Shown here: positions 41,395-50,611 of the stretch, in pieces
Layout of the letters: every line of letters begins with the position of its first letter
Position numbering within the stretch: position 1 is the first letter of the stretch
Source: Bacterioplanes sp965233665
GTDB lineage: Bacteria; Pseudomonadota; Gammaproteobacteria; Pseudomonadales; Oceanobacteraceae
Assembly (NCBI GenBank): GCA_965233665.1
Contig: CBDDTG010000021.1
Span: 1-64,000 of the forward strand
Length of the DNA stretch: 64,000 nt
Direction of reading: 5' to 3'
The notes under the pieces: model-generated
What the model was told of the DNA's origin: nothing
The model's input: the letters and a program-made list of their open reading frames with translations, nothing else
Databases searched by the model: none
Position numbers and translations under genes: made by a program

Positions 41395-42093
41395 CTAGAT
41401 GGCAGCAATGGCCGCAGGCAGCTGGCTTAGGTGATTGATTTCCTGGTCCGGCCGGCATTCACTTTCAGCCCATGGCGCATCGCTGAGATTCACCCACACG
41501 GTCTTCATGCCTAGCCGCGCCGCCGCGACAATATCCTGCTCTTGATGATCGCCCACGTGCACGCTGTTAGTCGCACTGGCGCCACAGTGCTCCAATGCCG
41601 CGAGAAACAGATCCGGCTCGGGTTTGGCAGCACCGACCTTTTCGGCAGAAAAATGGCCGCTGAACAAGTGATCGATGCCAATAATGCTGAGATCGGCATT
41701 GCCGTTGGTCACCGCTACTAAGGGTGTGTTTTGCGACAGTTGTTGCAGTGCATCGGAGGCGCCATCAAACAAACTGACCTGACTGCGGGCGTGATAAAAC
41801 ACCGCAAAAGCTTTGTGCGCCATCAACTCGGCCTGGTCATTTTGCAGGCCCGCTTGTAAAAATACCCGCCGTAACACTTCGCGGCGCAGTTTCGACACTT
41901 GATGGCGCCACTGCGGGTAGCTTTCAGCAATGGCGTTTTTGTATTCGCGCAGTGCATCCAAAGTGTAGCACTCGGCTGCTGTTGGGCAGTGCGTAGCGAT
42001 CCAGTCGTAGGTGGCGCGCTCAGCCGCCACAATCACAGGGTCGGTATCCCACAGGGTATGGTCGAGATCGAGGCAAATAACGTCTGGCTGCAT
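41395..42093 (-). CDS. HAD-family hydrolase (YigB type)
   Basis: A 232-residue haloacid-dehalogenase-fold phosphatase: motif I DLDHTLWDTD, a helical cap, motif II VAVTNGNAD, Lys in KVGAAKPEPDLF, and motif IV HVGDHQEQDIVAA. In E. coli the equivalent gene, yigB, encodes an FMN phosphatase and lies next to xerC. Here it follows the DUF484 gene directly, with the start and stop codons sharing a base (TGATG), so translation is coupled and xerC is absent from between them. Confidence 0.88.
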   Translation of the reverse strand: MQPDVICLDLDHTLWDTDPVIVAAERATYDWIATHCPTAAECYTLDALREYKNAIAESYPQWRHQVSKLRREVLRRVFLQAGLQNDQAELMAHKAFAVFYHARSQVSLFDGASDALQQLSQNTPLVAVTNGNADLSIIGIDHLFSGHFSAEKVGAAKPEPDLFLAALEHCGASATNSVHVGDHQEQDIVAAARLGMKTVWVNLSDAPWAESECRPDQEINHLSQLPAAIAAI

Positions 42094-42761
42094 CACACCA
42101 CCGGGATCTGTGGCAGGCGCAGCGCCAACAAATCGGCGATGTAATCCAAAAACAGCGTATCCATTGAACTGCGGTAGTAGTTTGGATCTTGGCTGGCGAT
42201 GGTCAGCACGCCATTGTTGTCTTGGCCGCGAATCTGCACCGCCGCCACGGATTGGCAGTCGGTGCTCTGATTGCCCAGTAATGCAGCGATGTCTTGACCG
42301 GGAAACTGGCCGCAGACGGCGCGGTGGCCTTTAAACAGCCGTAAGATCTGCCGTTGGCGCTCGGCTGAGCGCAGGGTAATTAAAGGCGCTTCAAGCTGGC
42401 GCTCAGTAAAGTGCAGCATGGCCCAGCTATCGACGCCAAAGTCATTGCGCAGAGAGTCGTCCAGCGCGGCTTGCACACCGAGCCAGCTTTCCGCTTCGAC
42501 CAACGCCAATACCAAGCGCCGGCTTTTGGCGAACAGTTGATCGTTGCGACGGGCATTTTCCAGCAGGTCGGATAAGCGCTGGCGCAGCTCCACATTGCGC
42601 TCGCGATGAATCGAAAGCTGGCGCTCAACCAACGATGTCGCTGGACCGGCGTTATGCGGGATGCGCAGTTGCATCAGCAGGTCGTCTTTGCCGACAAAAA
42701 AGTCGGGGTGATCCTGCAGGTACTGCTTTACATCGTCATCCGTCAGGTGGAGCTGGCTCAT
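42093..42761 (-). CDS. DUF484 family protein
   Basis: A 222-residue protein with VKQYLQDHPDFFVGKDDLL at the N-terminus, a central coiled-coil (ERQLSIHRERNVELRQRLSDL) and a C-terminal GAF-like domain, the DUF484 pattern. It is regularly found between dapF and xerC in gammaproteobacteria; its function is unknown. It starts 8 bp after dapF and overlaps the HAD gene by one base. Confidence 0.92.
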   Translation of the reverse strand: MSQLHLTDDDVKQYLQDHPDFFVGKDDLLMQLRIPHNAGPATSLVERQLSIHRERNVELRQRLSDLLENARRNDQLFAKSRRLVLALVEAESWLGVQAALDDSLRNDFGVDSWAMLHFTERQLEAPLITLRSAERQRQILRLFKGHRAVCGQFPGQDIAALLGNQSTDCQSVAAVQIRGQDNNGVLTIASQDPNYYRSSMDTLFLDYIADLLALRLPQIPVV

Positions 42762-42769
42762 GCTGTCCT

Positions 42770-43603
42770 CTATACGTTCATTCGACCTTCAAATACAGGC
42801 GTCGCTGGGCCGGTCATGTGCACATGACCCTGGTCGCCATCCCATTCAATCCATAAATCGCCACCTGGCAGTGAGACTTTAACGCCAGGTTTGAGCCAAC
42901 CGCGCAGCTGCCCAGACACCACGGCGGCACAAGCACCGGTTCCGCAAGCTAAGGTTTCACCGACTCCGCGCTCAAACACGCGCAAGCGCACTTCGTGCTC
43001 ATTGATGACCTGCATAAAGCCAACATTTACCTTGTTTGGGAAGGCCGTATGCGGCTCGATCAGGCTGCCCCAGTGTGCCACTGGCGCCTGGTCAATGTCA
43101 TCGACACGAATCACAGCATGAGGGTTACCCATGGAAACCGCGCCTAAGTTAACGGCACCGATGCCGTCCACCTCGATGCTGTACTGCGCTGCAAACTGTT
43201 CGGCGTTAAACGGAATTTGGGCAGGTGTCAGAATGGGCTTGCCCATATCGACGACGACGTCTTTGTCATCGGTGAGTTTGAGCTCCATGATTCCGGTCGC
43301 CGTTGCAACACGGATTTGGCGCTTGCCGGTCAGGTGTTGATCGAACACAAAGCGGGCAAAACAGCGGGCGCCATTGCCGCAGTTTTCGACCTCACTGCCG
43401 TCGGCGTTGAAAATGCGATAGCGAAAATCGACTTCCGGCTGGGTTGGCTTTTCGACCAGCAATAACTGATCGAAGCCAACGCCCGTATGGCGGTGGGCCA
43501 AAGCGGGAATCTTATCGGCATGAATATGACCGTTTTGAGTGATCAGATCGACCACCATAAAGTCATTGCCCAGGCCGTGCATTTTACTGAATTTAAGCCA
43601 CAT
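42770..43603 (-). CDS. dapF: Diaminopimelate epimerase
   Basis: Converts LL- to meso-diaminopimelate for lysine and peptidoglycan. The 277 residues contain both catalytic cysteines: ENCGNGARCFARFV and ETLACGTGACAAVV. The N-terminal MWLKFSKMHGLGNDFMVVD is characteristic. It is 9 bp downstream of lysA in the lptM-lysA-dapF-DUF484-HAD operon. Confidence 0.97.
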   Translation of the reverse strand: MWLKFSKMHGLGNDFMVVDLITQNGHIHADKIPALAHRHTGVGFDQLLLVEKPTQPEVDFRYRIFNADGSEVENCGNGARCFARFVFDQHLTGKRQIRVATATGIMELKLTDDKDVVVDMGKPILTPAQIPFNAEQFAAQYSIEVDGIGAVNLGAVSMGNPHAVIRVDDIDQAPVAHWGSLIEPHTAFPNKVNVGFMQVINEHEVRLRVFERGVGETLACGTGACAAVVSGQLRGWLKPGVKVSLPGGDLWIEWDGDQGHVHMTGPATPVFEGRMNV

Positions 43604-43612
43604 GCCGACTCC

Positions 43613-44857
43613 TTAAGGTAACGGTTGCTCGTGAGCAAACTGCTCGGCAATGGTTTCACGCTGGCGCACCAAGTGGAGTTGATCGCCATCGACCATGACC
43701 TCCGCCGGTCGACCACGAGTGTTGTAATTGGAGGCCATTACAAAGCCATAGGCGCCGGCAGACATGACGGCCAATAAGTCGCCTGCTGCAATGCTTAGAT
43801 TACGGTCTTTGCCGAGAAAATCGCCGGTTTCACACACGGGGCCAACGACGTCGTAGCAGCGTGGTGCTGCGTCACTGTGCTCGACAACGGGCACAATGTT
43901 CTGCCAGGCACTGTACAGCGACGGGCGAATCAGGTCGTTCATGGCACCGTCGATGATGGCGAAGTTTTTGTGTTCGCTGAGCTTTAAATACTCGACCCGA
44001 GTCAGAAACACACCGGCATTGGCGGCAATAGAACGGCCAGGCTCAAACAGCAGTTGCAGCGAGCGTCCCGCCAATCGTTGCTTCACTGCTTGCACAAAAT
44101 CAGCAATCGACGTGGGCTGCTCGTCACGGTAGGTGACTCCCAAGCCACCGCCTAAATCGAGGTGCTCTATGGTGATACCATGTTCGGCTAATTGGTCAAT
44201 CAGCAGCAGTAGGCGATCGAGGGCATCCAAGAAAGGCGCGATGTCGGTGAGCTGGCTGCCGATGTGGCAGTCCACGCCTTTGATGATCAAGCCTGGCAGC
44301 GTGGCGGCGTGTTGGTAAATGCGTACAGCATCATCGATGGCAATGCCGAACTTGTTGTCTTTCAGGCCGGTAGAAATATAAGGGTGGGTCTGGCGTCGAC
44401 ATCCGGATTGATGCGCAGTGATACCGGGGCAACCTTCCCCATATCAACGGCCACCTGGCTCAGCCGTTCCAGCTCTGCCTCGGATTCAACGTTAAAGCAA
44501 TGTACGCCCACTTCCAGCGCTCGTTGCATTTCGCTGGCTTGTTTGCCGACACCGGAAAAACAATGCGGCTAGGCTCGCCACCGGCGCCAAAACGCGCTCC
44601 AGCTCACCCTGGCTCACAATGTCAAAGCCGGCTCCTAAGCGGGCCAAGACATTGAGCACGGCCAGATTGGAGTTGGCCTTTACCGCATAGCAAATCATCC
44701 CTGGCCAGTCTCCCAGCGCTCGCTGGTAGTCGCGCATGTGTTGTTCTAGCGCTTGGCGAGAGTAAACGTATAACGGCGTGCCAAACTGCTCGGCGATCTC
44801 GGTGAGGGCGATGTTTTCAGCGTGCAAAGTACCATCGCGGTAAGTAAAAACTGACAT
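43613..44857 (-). pseudogene. lysA: Diaminopimelate decarboxylase lysA, disrupted by three 1-nt deletions
   Basis: Decarboxylates meso-diaminopimelate to lysine. The N-terminal part (44857 to about 44590) has the PLP lysine motif CYAVKANSN and IVSQGELERVLA. The C-terminal part (44290 to 43613) has GVDCHIGSQLTDI, DLGGGLGVTY, EPGRSIAANAGVFL and VGPVCETGDFLG. Between them the reading frame slips three times by one missing base: in CCGGCGCC near 44581-44588, in the A5 run 44556-44560, and in GGGTCTGG near 44388-44393. Restoring one base at each site gives an uninterrupted LysA through GVGKQASEMQRALEVG and NPDVDARTHPYISTGLKD. The net loss is exactly one codon, so both ends are in the same frame. 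Sequencing error or a recent inactivation are both possible. Confidence 0.9.
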
Positions 44858-44976
44858 CAGGGCTGCGATTCCGTGGCTGGTGGCGGAGTTTGATCGGGCA
44901 GATACAGGTCACCTTTTTGGCCACAAGCCGTCAATGTGACGATACAACTCAGTAGCAACAGCAGGCGTTTAGGCAT
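44857..44976 (-). CDS. lptM: LPS-assembly lipoprotein LptM (YifL)
   Basis: A 39-residue lipoprotein: MPKRLLLLLSCIVTLTACG with lipobox LTAC, then the LptM core GQKGDLYLP and a Pro-rich tail. LptM helps mature the LptD-LptE lipopolysaccharide translocon at the outer membrane. GGAGGG precedes the ATG; the stop overlaps the lysA start as TGATG. It keeps its usual position between cyaA and lysA-dapF. Confidence 0.9.
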   Translation of the reverse strand: MPKRLLLLLSCIVTLTACGQKGDLYLPDQTPPPATESQP

Positions 44977-45033
44977 CGAACCCTCCGGAACAGCGCCGCC
45001 ACTGGCACAGCAGGGCGGCAGCGAAAAGGGCTT

Positions 45034-45062
45034 AGTATAAGGACAAAGGCGCAGTGTGTCTC
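45034..45062 (-). promoter_or_regulatory. Candidate promoter of the lptM-lysA-dapF operon
   Basis: On the minus strand, GAGACA (45062-45057) as -35 and TATACT (45039-45034) as -10 with a 17-bp spacer. It lies in the 94-bp gap after cyaA and would leave a leader of about 50 nt before lptM. Confidence 0.5.
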
Positions 45063-45070
45063 GGCGTTAC

Positions 45071-47833
45071 TCAGTCGGCGTTGAGGGCTTGGTTAAGCTG
45101 CTGCTCTATGCGGAACTTAGCGTTGAGGTGGTCAATGACCTGATCGTTGTCGGCTAAATCGACATCCGTCAGGTAACAAGGGTAACTACTGCCGGGGCTA
45201 CGTAGCTGCATGACGGTGGCGGCAAAAGCGGGATACAGATCGTCGCCGTATTGCCAGATACTGAATTCTTCGCCGTTACAATACAAAGTGGGCTGCTGAT
45301 CCTGGTCCAGGATGGCCCTGAGATCGATGCTGGCAGTCTGCTCTGCCACATCGGGTAAGCGCTTGCGTTGAAGCTCAAAGGCGTGGCTGTTGGCACGGCG
45401 CTTTAACTCAAACAGCATCAGTTTACGGGCGCTGCGCTGCTGCTGCAGTTGCCAGCGTTGATCCAGCTGACGCAGGAAGCGCAATACCGGCAAAACTGGA
45501 TGCAGGTTGTCGTTTACGGCAACGGAATGATGCAAGAGTGCGCCACGCTCATCCAGAAAATAAAAATGCATCAGTTGTTTTTGGTGCCAGTAAAACAGTT
45601 GCCAAAGCCCTCGGCGACTGCGTTCAAACACCCATCGTAGCGGGCTGCCAGGCAGTGCTGAGCGATCAAAAACGTAGGCTGTGTATTGTTCGCGTGGACG
45701 GCGCAACAGCTGCAACAGGTGGCGGCTATTGTCGGCTTTTAGCAGCTTAGGGCCGTCGCTTTGGCACTCCAGCAAATAGTACTGCTCAGCCACTTCGATT
45801 AAATAAGGACTACGAGGATGTTCAGCAAAGTGAGGCAGTACGTCGGCGAGCAGCTGGTCGACACGTTTGGCGATGGCGCCAGCATGGGTGCGAGAGAGGC
45901 TATGGCTGACAATGCTTGGCCAGCCTTGGCGGCGCGCCAGCGGCAGCCACTGTAGCAAGTGTTGTAAGCAATTGAGCATGGCCGCTTCACCACTAAAGCG
46001 ATGCAGATGCCATTCGCCCCAGCTGTTAATGGCTAATAAATCCACCGTCATGATGAGATTGTCATGGGCGGCGCTGTAACCTAACGCGTCGTCGCGGTTG
46101 GAAACTTTTTGGATGCCTTTGCGGCTGAGCTGATGTTGAGGGTCAATACCGACATTGACGAATAGATGCCAGCTGCAAGGCTGCGCTGGCTGTTGCAGGT
46201 CGCTGCTGGTGGCGGGCTGATGATGTAAGGCCAGTACGCGTTGCAGCAAATCTTGCACATGGTAGTTAGACAGTGGGTTGTCTGCTGGGTGAATACGCAG
46301 TCGCGTATGCGGCGTCACCAAACCATTAAATTGGGCAAAGCACAAAAGCTCCATCAAGCTGGGCGATTGCTTGAGGATTTGCTCTGGACGAATTTGCTGC
46401 TCTTGCCAGTGGCCGACCACTAACTGCCAGTTGGGATTCTGAGCATCGTTATTGCACAGGTTCAGGTGCAAGGTTTCTTGCCCAAGGTTGCTCACAATGC
46501 CGGGGTTAATATCGAGAATTTTGCCTGGCCTGGCATCGAACGCAGCATACAAGCGATTGCCGAGCAGGCGCATATCGCGCCTGCTCACACGCACTTGATG
46601 GCTGTGTTTTTGGCTGAAATTGGCGATCAGGCGATAACTGCTGAGCATTTCGCTGATCAGGGCGTGACGCTCTTGTGCCACTTGGGTGGGCCACCACTGT
46701 TCGCGTTGATCGAGATCCTCCAGCTGATATTTGTTCCAGCCCCACTCTTGGGTGAGCTGGTTTAGAGTTTGTGCTCGCCAGCTGTTGCTTTGCTGGCGCG
46801 ATAACTGGGTGAGGCGCAACTGTGCTTTGAAATAAAAGGCGCGCCGCGCCAACTCAATGCGTTGCTGGTTGCCTTCCTGCGATAACTGCTCGCTGATGCG
46901 ATGCAATATTAAGATGTAGGCGTCGCATTCGTTGGCGTCGGCATTGCCCTCGTGTACTTGGTCTTTGAGATCCCAGCACAGTGGCCGAATATTCGGGTAT
47001 TGGCTGGCGTAGTGACGATTGAGCAGCAGTTTTAACAGTGCTTTGTAAGGTGCACTTAGGCCTTTGCTCAGCTGCCATAAAGCGGCGCCAATGAACTCAG
47101 CCACGGGAATGGTTGGAATGGCACCAAAATCCAGCCACTGCTCTGGATGAACCTGCAACTCATTCACCAGAAACTGCCAATAAAGGTCTGCCTTACGCTC
47201 GTATTCATTGGGGATTAACCACCAGCGCGGCTGTCTACCAGCCAGCCAAACGGCGCTTCGATAGAACTCATCGAGCAGCAAAATATGCTGGGTACTGCCA
47301 CAGTCTTCGCCTTCGGCAGAGCGATGCTGTCCTTGGCGAAACTCGCTTAAATTCATTAAAAAAACATGCAGCTCACAGCCTTGCTGCTTGGCCCAGCTTT
47401 CGATCAGTGCGCATTTATCCTGCAGTTCTGCCAGTTCGTCCGGGGCCATTGCTTCGTCATGGCACAGCCAAACATCGAGATCACTGCCAGAGCTTTGCGC
47501 TACCGAGCCAACACTGCCCATTAAATACACGCCGTGGAGCTTGGCGTCATAACTGCTGCGCGGCAGGCTGATGCCGCGTGCCAGCTGTTGCAGAGCCTGT
47601 TGTTGCTCGCTGGTGGCGGTGAATTGGCTAATGCCAGCAACCACTTTATGGTGAATAAAGCCGGGTAAGCGTGGATGGTTGATGTGTAGCAATAGGGGGA
47701 GGGCGTTGAGTACCAGCTGCTGACGGGGTGTCATGCGGTCCCGGGCTCGTTGCAGTCGAGCCCGGTTAAGAAGCAGAAAAGACTGATGCCAGCGGTGTAG
47801 GTCGTTGGCACTGACGGCAGGGGAAAACTCCAT
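45071..47833 (-). CDS. cyaA: Class I adenylate cyclase
   Basis: Makes cAMP from ATP. The 920 residues are slightly longer than in enteric bacteria. The N-terminal catalytic domain has the nucleotidyltransferase motif LMGSVGSVAQSSGSDLDVWLCH (Gly-Ser with paired Asp), HVFLMNLSEFR and SAEGEDCGSTQHILLLDEFYR. The C-terminal regulatory domain follows and is Gln/Leu-rich. It starts 23 bp after pyrC' on the same strand; a TATACT just before the ATG might be a local -10. cAMP-Crp signalling is the known output of Pil-Chp in Pseudomonas, though there through a class III cyclase. Confidence 0.95.
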   Translation of the reverse strand: MEFSPAVSANDLHRWHQSFLLLNRARLQRARDRMTPRQQLVLNALPLLLHINHPRLPGFIHHKVVAGISQFTATSEQQQALQQLARGISLPRSSYDAKLHGVYLMGSVGSVAQSSGSDLDVWLCHDEAMAPDELAELQDKCALIESWAKQQGCELHVFLMNLSEFRQGQHRSAEGEDCGSTQHILLLDEFYRSAVWLAGRQPRWWLIPNEYERKADLYWQFLVNELQVHPEQWLDFGAIPTIPVAEFIGAALWQLSKGLSAPYKALLKLLLNRHYASQYPNIRPLCWDLKDQVHEGNADANECDAYILILHRISEQLSQEGNQQRIELARRAFYFKAQLRLTQLSRQQSNSWRAQTLNQLTQEWGWNKYQLEDLDQREQWWPTQVAQERHALISEMLSSYRLIANFSQKHSHQVRVSRRDMRLLGNRLYAAFDARPGKILDINPGIVSNLGQETLHLNLCNNDAQNPNWQLVVGHWQEQQIRPEQILKQSPSLMELLCFAQFNGLVTPHTRLRIHPADNPLSNYHVQDLLQRVLALHHQPATSSDLQQPAQPCSWHLFVNVGIDPQHQLSRKGIQKVSNRDDALGYSAAHDNLIMTVDLLAINSWGEWHLHRFSGEAAMLNCLQHLLQWLPLARRQGWPSIVSHSLSRTHAGAIAKRVDQLLADVLPHFAEHPRSPYLIEVAEQYYLLECQSDGPKLLKADNSRHLLQLLRRPREQYTAYVFDRSALPGSPLRWVFERSRRGLWQLFYWHQKQLMHFYFLDERGALLHHSVAVNDNLHPVLPVLRFLRQLDQRWQLQQQRSARKLMLFELKRRANSHAFELQRKRLPDVAEQTASIDLRAILDQDQQPTLYCNGEEFSIWQYGDDLYPAFAATVMQLRSPGSSYPCYLTDVDLADNDQVIDHLNAKFRIEQQLNQALNAD

Positions 47834-47856
47834 GCGTTCAGTATAGTGTCTGAGGG

Positions 47857-49119
47857 TTAGTCTGCTTGGTAAATCCAGTGACCGTTGCGCATAACGGCTG
47901 TTGCCTGACCGGTCAAAACGTCGCCTCGGCAGCTGATGTTACCGCCGCGCGACAGCAGCTCAGAGCGCCTTGCTGTGAGTGACTGCTGCGGGTCGATTAA
48001 TACCAAGTTGGCTGCACTGCCTAACGCCAGGCTTGCCTGGCGGCCCAGTACCTGCGCTGGCAACTGCGTCAAACTGCGAACCAACGCACCAATGTCGAGC
48101 TGCTCATCCAGCAATGACAAGGCCAGCGGTAAAAAGTAGTCGTACATGCTCAGGCCGGCTTCGGCATCGGCAAAGGGCGCTTTTTTGGCGGCAATTTCGT
48201 GTGGGCGATGGTTGCTGCTGATGGCTAACTCGCCCGCTGCCACGGCGGCCAATAAAGCTTGGCGGTCGTCTTCACTGCGCAGTGGCGGCTGCACGTGAAA
48301 CTGGCTGTTATAGCCGTGCACTGTGTCCTCTGTGTACAGCAGGTTGGCCAGTGGCACATCGGCGGTAATGTCGTGACCGCGGCTGCGGGCATTGCGCAGC
48401 ATGGCAATGCTACGGGCACAACTGATCTGGCTGATGTGCAGGCGCACCGGCACTTGCTCGGCGAGCAATATAATTTGTGCCAATGCAGCTGTTTCCGCGG
48501 TTTCCGGAATGCCTGCCAGGCCCAAACGAGTGCTGACTGGGCCTTCGTGCATGCAGCCGCCGGCGGCGAGCGCAGCATCATTGGCGGTTAAGAAAACGGG
48601 CAAATAGTAGGTGGCTGCGTACTCAAGCAAGCGGCGCAGCACATAGCTGTCTTTGATCGGCTGGCGCGCGTTGCTCATCGCCACGCAGCCGGCTTCAGAC
48701 AAGCTAAACATGTTGGCCAGCTGCTCACCTTCCAGACCTTGGGTTAGGGCGCCTAAAGGCAATACTTCGGCGCTTCCGGCTTGCTCGGCTTTTTCTCGAA
48801 TCAGCTGGATCACAGCAGCGCTGTCGGCCACTGGCTTGCTGTCGGGCAAAGCGCACACATGGGTAAAACCACTTCGGCTGGCGGCCTTGGTTTCGCTGGC
48901 GATGCTGCCCTTCTGGGTATAGCCAGGCTCCGCCAGGTGACCGCCCAGGTCGATAAAGCCAGGCGTCAGCCAAAGGCCGGAGGCATCAATGCTGTTGCTG
49001 CCGCTGAGGTCAGCGCCGATGGCGTCAATTTTACCGCCGACAATGCGAATGTCGGTGATTTCATCGCGTTGTTGGCTTGGGTCAATCAAGCGAGCCTGAC
49101 GAATGACAAAACTGCTCAT
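47857..49119 (-). CDS. pyrC': Dihydroorotase-like, non-catalytic PyrC'
   Basis: A 420-residue amidohydrolase-fold protein. At the metal site an active dihydroorotase reads DxHxHLREPG; here it is DLGGHLAEPG, so the first His and the substrate-binding Arg are replaced. This matches the inactive PyrC' of Pseudomonas, which is needed as a structural partner of aspartate transcarbamoylase rather than as an enzyme. The ATG overlaps the pyrB stop (ATGA), ensuring coupled synthesis with PyrB. A true dihydroorotase must be encoded elsewhere. Confidence 0.9.
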   Translation of the reverse strand: MSSFVIRQARLIDPSQQRDEITDIRIVGGKIDAIGADLSGSNSIDASGLWLTPGFIDLGGHLAEPGYTQKGSIASETKAASRSGFTHVCALPDSKPVADSAAVIQLIREKAEQAGSAEVLPLGALTQGLEGEQLANMFSLSEAGCVAMSNARQPIKDSYVLRRLLEYAATYYLPVFLTANDAALAAGGCMHEGPVSTRLGLAGIPETAETAALAQIILLAEQVPVRLHISQISCARSIAMLRNARSRGHDITADVPLANLLYTEDTVHGYNSQFHVQPPLRSEDDRQALLAAVAAGELAISSNHRPHEIAAKKAPFADAEAGLSMYDYFLPLALSLLDEQLDIGALVRSLTQLPAQVLGRQASLALGSAANLVLIDPQQSLTARRSELLSRGGNISCRGDVLTGQATAVMRNGHWIYQAD

Positions 49120-50096
49120 TGGGCATTCTCCTCGGTTTGCTGACCGCTCATGGCCATGGCCATCACTGCCATACGCACGGCGATGCCGTAACTGACCTGA
49201 TTCAAAATAACGGATTGCTCGCCGTCGGCAACGGCGGACTCGATTTCAACGCCACGGTTAATAGGCCCTGGGTGCATAACGATGGCATCGGGTTTGGCCA
49301 GCGCCAGCTTTTGCTCCGTTAGCCCGTAGAGTTTGAAAAACTCACCTTCGCTGGGCAGCAGGGCGTTTTGCATGCGCTCTTTTTGCAGTCGCAGCATGAT
49401 GACCACGTCGCAGTCTTTCAGACCGTCTTCCATGCGGTAATAAGCTTTGGCACCCAAGGCTTCGATGTCCCGTGGCAGCAGTGTCGCAGGACCAATCACC
49501 CGCACTTCTGCGGCACCTAGGGTGTTTAATGCGTGGATTTGGGAGCGAGCAACGCGCGAGTGCAGTATGTCGCCGACGATGGCGACCACTTGGCCCTCAA
49601 TTTGCTGTTTGTGCCGGCGAATGGTCAGCATATCCAGCATCGCTTGGGTGGGATGCGCATGGCGACCATCGCCGGCGTTAATAATGGCGACTCCCGGCGT
49701 GACCTGCTCAGCAATAAAATGAGCGGCGCCAGAATCGGCATGGCGCACAACAAACATGTCGCTGTACATGGCCTCGAGATTCCACAGCGTATCCATCAAG
49801 GTTTCGCCTTTGGACGTTGCCGAGCGGGCGATGTCGAGATTAAGAATGTCGGCCGAAAGCCGTTTGGCTGCTAGCTCAAAGGTAGACCGGGTGCGAGTGC
49901 TGTTTTCAAAAAACAGGTTCACCACGGTTTTGCCGCGCAGCAAGGGTACTTTTTTGACCGCCCGCTCTTGCGTGCTGATAAAGGAGTCGGCGGTGTCGAG
50001 GATTTCGGTTAACAGCTCACGGCTCAGGCCTTCCGTGGTCAGGAAGTGCTTTAGCCGGCCGTCGGCGGTCAGTTGGACCTGGCTCGGATGGGTCAT
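49116..50096 (-). CDS. pyrB: Aspartate carbamoyltransferase catalytic subunit
   Basis: Second step of pyrimidine synthesis. The 326 residues contain the carbamoyl phosphate site FFENSTRTRSTFELA, a loop Lys in ARSATSKGETLMDTL, HPTQAMLDMLTI, VIMLRLQKERM and MHPGPINRGVEIE. No pyrI follows; the gene couples to pyrC', so this is the class A, Pseudomonas-like dodecameric ATCase. Confidence 0.97.
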   Translation of the reverse strand: MTHPSQVQLTADGRLKHFLTTEGLSRELLTEILDTADSFISTQERAVKKVPLLRGKTVVNLFFENSTRTRSTFELAAKRLSADILNLDIARSATSKGETLMDTLWNLEAMYSDMFVVRHADSGAAHFIAEQVTPGVAIINAGDGRHAHPTQAMLDMLTIRRHKQQIEGQVVAIVGDILHSRVARSQIHALNTLGAAEVRVIGPATLLPRDIEALGAKAYYRMEDGLKDCDVVIMLRLQKERMQNALLPSEGEFFKLYGLTEQKLALAKPDAIVMHPGPINRGVEIESAVADGEQSVILNQVSYGIAVRMAVMAMAMSGQQTEENAQ

Positions 50097-50116
50097 GTGG
50101 TGTCTCTCTATCAGCG

Positions 50117-50611
50117 TCAGGACAGGCTAAGGGTCAAAGGCTGTGGGCCGCTCAGCTTAACGATTTGCCCGTTAGACAGCGTCAGTCGGTGGGCGCAAAT
50201 ATCGGCTTGAATCGGCAGCTCGCGCTGGCCCACGTCCAGCAGTGTTAGCAAGCTGATGCGGGCTGGGCGACCGTAGTCAAACAGCTCATTCATGGCGGCA
50301 CGTATGGTACGGCCGCTTTTGATGACATCATCGATCAGAATGATGCTGCGGTCTTCGATGCTATCGGGCAGCTCTGAACCTTTTACCTGCGGATGCAAAC
50401 CGTGGCGTGTAAAGTCGTCGCGATAAAAACTGATGTCTAAGATGCCCAGCTCGCCCTCTAACTGCAGGCGTTGTTGCAGTTGTTCGGCTATCCAAACGCC
50501 ACCGGTGCGAATGCCCACCAGCAGTGGTCGTTCAATTTGATGATGATTGAGGTGTTCTCGCAGTTGCTGTTCAAGGCTATCTAACAGCTGGTCGATATCA
50601 GGCAGGCTCAT
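50117..50611 (-). CDS. pyrR: PyrR bifunctional regulator / uracil phosphoribosyltransferase
   Basis: A 164-residue PRTase-fold protein with the PRPP loop IILIDDVIKSGRTIRAA and GILDISFYRDDFT. In Bacillus PyrR attenuates pyr transcripts; in gammaproteobacteria its role is less clear and it may retain only transferase activity. It overlaps ruvX by 14 nt and precedes pyrB by 20 bp. No antiterminator-like structure is evident in that short gap. Confidence 0.93.
   Translation of the reverse strand: MSLPDIDQLLDSLEQQLREHLNHHQIERPLLVGIRTGGVWIAEQLQQRLQLEGELGILDISFYRDDFTRHGLHPQVKGSELPDSIEDRSIILIDDVIKSGRTIRAAMNELFDYGRPARISLLTLLDVGQRELPIQADICAHRLTLSNGQIVKLSGPQPLTLSLS

Noticed and set aside
41233..41430. 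65-codon plus-strand frame between sutA and the HAD gene
   Set aside because: Composition (many Cys/Arg) is not protein-like, and it is the shadow of a more plausible 37-codon frame and of the HAD gene end.
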